From Pseudomonadota bacterium (lineage in GTDB: Bacteria > Pseudomonadota > Gammaproteobacteria > Burkholderiales > Burkholderiaceae_C): 64,000 nt of DNA. The notes below the pieces were generated by a model that had not been told where the DNA came from, did not search any database, and saw only the letters and a list, made by a program, of their open reading frames with translations. A program made the position numbers and the translations under genes. The stretch lies in the NCBI GenBank assembly GCA_021846965.1, contig JAJZWA010000009.1, positions 1 through 64,000 of the forward strand, written 5' to 3'. Shown here piece by piece: positions 61,675-64,000 of this stretch. The first letter of the stretch is position 1. Each line of letters begins with the position of its first letter.

Positions 61675-62610
61675 ATGACCTGGAACGTACGCATCGGCAT
61701 CAACCCCATCGGCTGGATGAACGACGACCTGCCCTCGCTGGGCGGCGACACCGAACTGGACACCGCGTTGTCCGAAGGGCGGGCCATCGGCTACGTCGGC
61801 TTCGAACTGGGCAACAAGTTTCCCTCCGATCCGGCCGAACTCAAGGCGCGGCTCGATCGCTTCGGACTGGCCTGCGTGTCCGGCTGGTACTCGGGCTTCC
61901 TGGCCGAGGCGCTGGACGCCGCCGACGGCGACGCGATCGTCGCACGCGAGGTGCAGCGCTGCGCCGCGCACATGCGCAAACTGCGCCACAACGGCTGCGA
62001 CGTCGTCGTCTACGGCGAGTGCTCGGGCACCGTGCAGGGCCTCCTGGACACACCGGTGTCACGCCGCCCGGTACTGCGCGGCGAGCAGGCCTGGAGCGAG
62101 TACGCGCGGCGCCTGGACGCCTTCGGACAACACCTGCTGGAGGCCTACGGGCTGCGCCTGGCCTACCACCACCACATGGGCGCCTGCGTGGAGTCCCCGC
62201 AGGACGTGGACCGGTTGATGCAGCTCACGGACCCGCGCAAGGTCTTCCTGCTGTTCGACACCGGGCACGCCTACTTTGGTGGCGCCGCGCAGCCCGTGGA
62301 ACTGCTGCGCAGACATGTGCACAGGGTCGCCCACGTGCATTGCAAGGACGTGCGCCCGCAGGTCATCGCCAAGGCGCGCAACGAGTCCTGGAGCTTCCTG
62401 CGCGGCGTGCTGGCGGGCGTGTTCACGGTGCCTGGAGACGGCGCCCTCGACTTCGCGGGCGTGCTGCGCACCCTGCACGAGGCCGGCTACACGGGCTGGA
62501 TCGTGGTCGAGGCCGAGCAGGATCCGGCGGTGGCACCCAGCGAGCCCTTCGCGCGCAAGGGCTTCGAGACCCTGCGCACCCTCGTCGACGCGCTGGACGC
62601 AGGAGCCTGA
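61675..62610 (+). CDS. iolE: Inosose dehydratase
   Basis: A 311-residue TIM-barrel metalloenzyme that dehydrates scyllo-inosose. The start INPIGWMNDDLPSLGG is diagnostic. Metal-binding residues are in AYHHHMGA, LLFDTGHAYFGG, AHVHCKDVR and WIVVEAEQDP. The start at 61675 (MTWNVRIG) has no strong ribosome site; MPASLP at 61627 is possible. It lies 55 bases after iolD. Confidence 0.94.
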   Translation: MTWNVRIGINPIGWMNDDLPSLGGDTELDTALSEGRAIGYVGFELGNKFPSDPAELKARLDRFGLACVSGWYSGFLAEALDAADGDAIVAREVQRCAAHMRKLRHNGCDVVVYGECSGTVQGLLDTPVSRRPVLRGEQAWSEYARRLDAFGQHLLEAYGLRLAYHHHMGACVESPQDVDRLMQLTDPRKVFLLFDTGHAYFGGAAQPVELLRRHVHRVAHVHCKDVRPQVIAKARNESWSFLRGVLAGVFTVPGDGALDFAGVLRTLHEAGYTGWIVVEAEQDPAVAPSEPFARKGFETLRTLVDALDAGA

Positions 62611-62612
62611 GC

Positions 62613-63425
62613 ATGGTCAGCCCCCTACTGGTCAAGGCCGCCCCCAGCGGGCGGGAGATCGTCACCGTCACCCCCGAGAGCGCGGGCTGGCACTACGTGG
62701 GGTTCCAGGCCATCCGCCTGCCCGCGGGGGAGTCGCACGCCGTGTCCACCGGCCGGCGCGAGCTGTGCCTGGTGGTGCTCACCGGCTGCGTCGACGTGGA
62801 GGTGGACGGCGTGCGCCACGCGGGCCTGGGGATTCGCGACAGCGTGTTCGAGCCGGTGGCTCCGGCGGCCCTGTACGTGCCTCCGGGCCACGCGCTGCGC
62901 GTGCACGCCCGGCGCGACGCCGAGCTGGCGCTGTGCAGCGCCCCCGGCGACGGCAGCGAGCGCCCGGTGCGCCTGATCGACCCGGCTGGAATGCGCGCCA
63001 GCACCCGCGGCCAGGGCACCAACCTGCGCCATGTGCGCGACATCCTGCCCCACGACGATCCGGGTGCCGCGCACCTGCTGGTGGTGGAGGTGATCACGCC
63101 GGCCAGCCACTCCTCGAGCTACCCGCCGCACAAGCACGACGACGAGCGCCCACCGCTGGAGACCCAGCTGGAGGAGACCTACTACCACCGCCTGGATCCG
63201 CCGCAGGGTTTCGCCTTCCAGCGCGTGTACACCGATGACCGCACTCTGGACGAGGCCTGCGCGGTGGAGAACCACGACGTGGTGCTGGTGCCCCGCGGCT
63301 ACCACCCGGTGGTCGCCCCGCACGGTTACCAGCTGTACTACCTCAACGTCATGGCCGGGCCGAACCGCCTCTGGGTGTTCCGCAACGACCCGGCGCACGA
63401 GTGGATGCTGCAAACCCCGCGTTGA
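62613..63425 (+). CDS. iolB: 5-deoxy-glucuronate isomerase
   Basis: A 270-residue cupin that converts 5-deoxy-glucuronate to 5-dehydro-2-deoxygluconate, the IolC substrate. The metal-binding cupin histidines are in YPPHKHDDE and the Glu in EETYYHRL, with another block in RGYHPVVAPHGY. AGGAG lies eight bases before the ATG, two bases after iolE. The gene overlaps the convergent Mpo1-like gene by 77 bases at its end. Confidence 0.95.
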   Translation: MVSPLLVKAAPSGREIVTVTPESAGWHYVGFQAIRLPAGESHAVSTGRRELCLVVLTGCVDVEVDGVRHAGLGIRDSVFEPVAPAALYVPPGHALRVHARRDAELALCSAPGDGSERPVRLIDPAGMRASTRGQGTNLRHVRDILPHDDPGAAHLLVVEVITPASHSSSYPPHKHDDERPPLETQLEETYYHRLDPPQGFAFQRVYTDDRTLDEACAVENHDVVLVPRGYHPVVAPHGYQLYYLNVMAGPNRLWVFRNDPAHEWMLQTPR

Positions 63426-63930
63426 AGGCCTCGCGCAGACGCTCGGCCTCGGTGTCCACCGCGTTGCGCAGGGGCTTGCGCAGGCCGAGCAGAAAGAGGG
63501 CCTCGGCCACGACGAACAGCGGCCCGACCAGCAGGCCCGCCAGGTCGTCCACGAAGGCCGGCTTGCGACCTTCCCAGGCGTGGCCCACGAACTGGAACAC
63601 CCAGCCCACCACGAGGGCGCCGATGCCCAGGCCCAGCCAGGCCGGCGTGGGCAGCGCGGCGGCCCAGGCGCCCGCGCGCAGCGCCAGGGCGAACAGCAGG
63701 CCCATCGCCAGCCCCAGCGGAACGTCGAGCAGCGCGTAGAACACGCAGGCCGCCACCGCCACGAGCAGCGCCGGACTGAGGCCGAAGCCGCCGAGCACCA
63801 GCACCGGGCGCGACAGCAGGGCGCACAGCGCCAGCACGATCAGCGGGATGCCCACGAAGTGGGTCGCCACATTGCGCCGGTCGCGGTGGTAGGAGGCGTA
63901 TTGCGCGAGTTGCTGCTGCAGGGTCTTCAT
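63349..63930 (-). CDS. Mpo1-like (DUF962) membrane protein
   Basis: A 193-residue membrane protein of the Mpo1/DUF962 family. The conserved start YHRDRRNVATHFVGIPL and the motif QFVGHAWEGRKPA carry the histidines thought to bind iron. Four or five membrane helices are predicted. Yeast Mpo1 is a dioxygenase in fatty-acid alpha-oxidation; the bacterial role is unknown. Its C-terminal 25 codons overlap the iolB end, so its tail may be an extension. Its ATG shares a base with the upstream gene's stop (TGATG). Confidence 0.88.
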   Translation of the reverse strand: MKTLQQQLAQYASYHRDRRNVATHFVGIPLIVLALCALLSRPVLVLGGFGLSPALLVAVAACVFYALLDVPLGLAMGLLFALALRAGAWAAALPTPAWLGLGIGALVVGWVFQFVGHAWEGRKPAFVDDLAGLLVGPLFVVAEALFLLGLRKPLRNAVDTEAERLREAFNAGFAASTRAPGRCGTPRGGSARP

Positions 63931-64000
63931 CAGGCGCTCTCCCGGATGACCAGCTCGAAACCCAGGTCGATGCTGGGCTGCTCCACCGGCTCGCCCCGGA
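63930..64000 (-). CDS. Partial gene: C-terminus of a probable LacI-family regulator
   Basis: Only the last 23 residues are in the window. They read EQPSIDLGFELVIRESA at the end, the usual terminal strand of LacI/PurR-type regulators. The stop overlaps the Mpo1-like ATG (TGATG). The rest lies outside the window, so the family call rests on one short motif; position next to iol genes makes a sugar-responsive regulator reasonable. Confidence 0.5.
   Translation of the reverse strand, partial: RGEPVEQPSIDLGFELVIRESA

Noticed and set aside
59595-61787. Open frame of 730 codons antisense to iolD
   Set aside because: Shadow frame; iolD is intact with clear ThDP motifs on the other strand.

Overview
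The window is a high-GC chromosomal segment (GC-rich third positions, long antisense shadow frames) whose gene content points to a facultatively anaerobic betaproteobacterium, most likely Burkholderiales. The pointers are the narXL-narK-narGHJI order with a parvulin-type isomerase beside narI, the DUF6502/DUF5666 lipoprotein pair, a DUF3079 protein beside a RIC/YtfE protein, and a proteobacterial iol locus. I cannot name the species. I saw no rRNA, tRNA, CRISPR array, insertion sequence or phage gene.

Layout. 0.1-11 kb: a MarR regulator diverges from a polar amino-acid ABC transporter (three genes), a cytoplasmic sulfatase/phosphonate-monoester-hydrolase-like enzyme and 4-hydroxyphenylpyruvate dioxygenase. 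On the other strand lie an AroP/PheP-type aromatic amino-acid permease and a DUF2007 protein. A helix-turn-helix regulator then diverges from two tandem paralogous NAD(P)-binding reductases. 11-24 kb (minus strand): narX, narL, narK, narG, narH, narJ, narI, a PpiC-type isomerase and a DUF2214 membrane protein form a respiratory nitrate reduction cluster. Divergent from narX are the di-iron repair protein RIC and a DUF3079 protein. 24-27 kb: an HPP-family membrane protein and a CLC anion channel/antiporter, both ending in CBS domains.

27-32.9 kb: an alpha/beta hydrolase, then a class III aminotransferase preceded by an Arg-rich leader frame and a strong intrinsic terminator (a possible attenuator). 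A minus-strand operon DUF6502 - DUF5666 lipoprotein - methyltransferase shares a palindrome-containing divergent promoter with a plus-strand lipoprotein - EAL phosphodiesterase operon (33-35.7 kb). 35.7-51.7 kb is rich in signalling genes: a C-terminal-haem c-type cytochrome-like protein, two diguanylate cyclases, a nitrate-sensor-domain chemoreceptor with an FNR/Dnr-type box, a degenerate receiver protein, and an ANTAR response regulator overlapping a four-PAS histidine kinase. Housekeeping genes (gamma-glutamyltransferase, PabB-PabC fusion, glutathione reductase, RidA, a DsbG-like protein) are interspersed.

51.7-63.4 kb is an inositol catabolism locus. A minus-strand operon (sugar ABC transporter, SDR, RpiR regulator, IolG-like dehydrogenase) diverges from plus-strand iolC(-DUF2090), iolD, iolE and iolB. 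The window ends with an Mpo1-like membrane protein and the last codons of what looks like a LacI-family regulator.

Two themes recur. One is anaerobic nitrate/nitric-oxide physiology: sensing by NarX and the NIT chemoreceptor, transport by NarK, reduction by NarGHI, repair by RIC. The other is c-di-GMP and surface lipoprotein control. All starts and functions are read from the sequence and family knowledge only; no database search was run.
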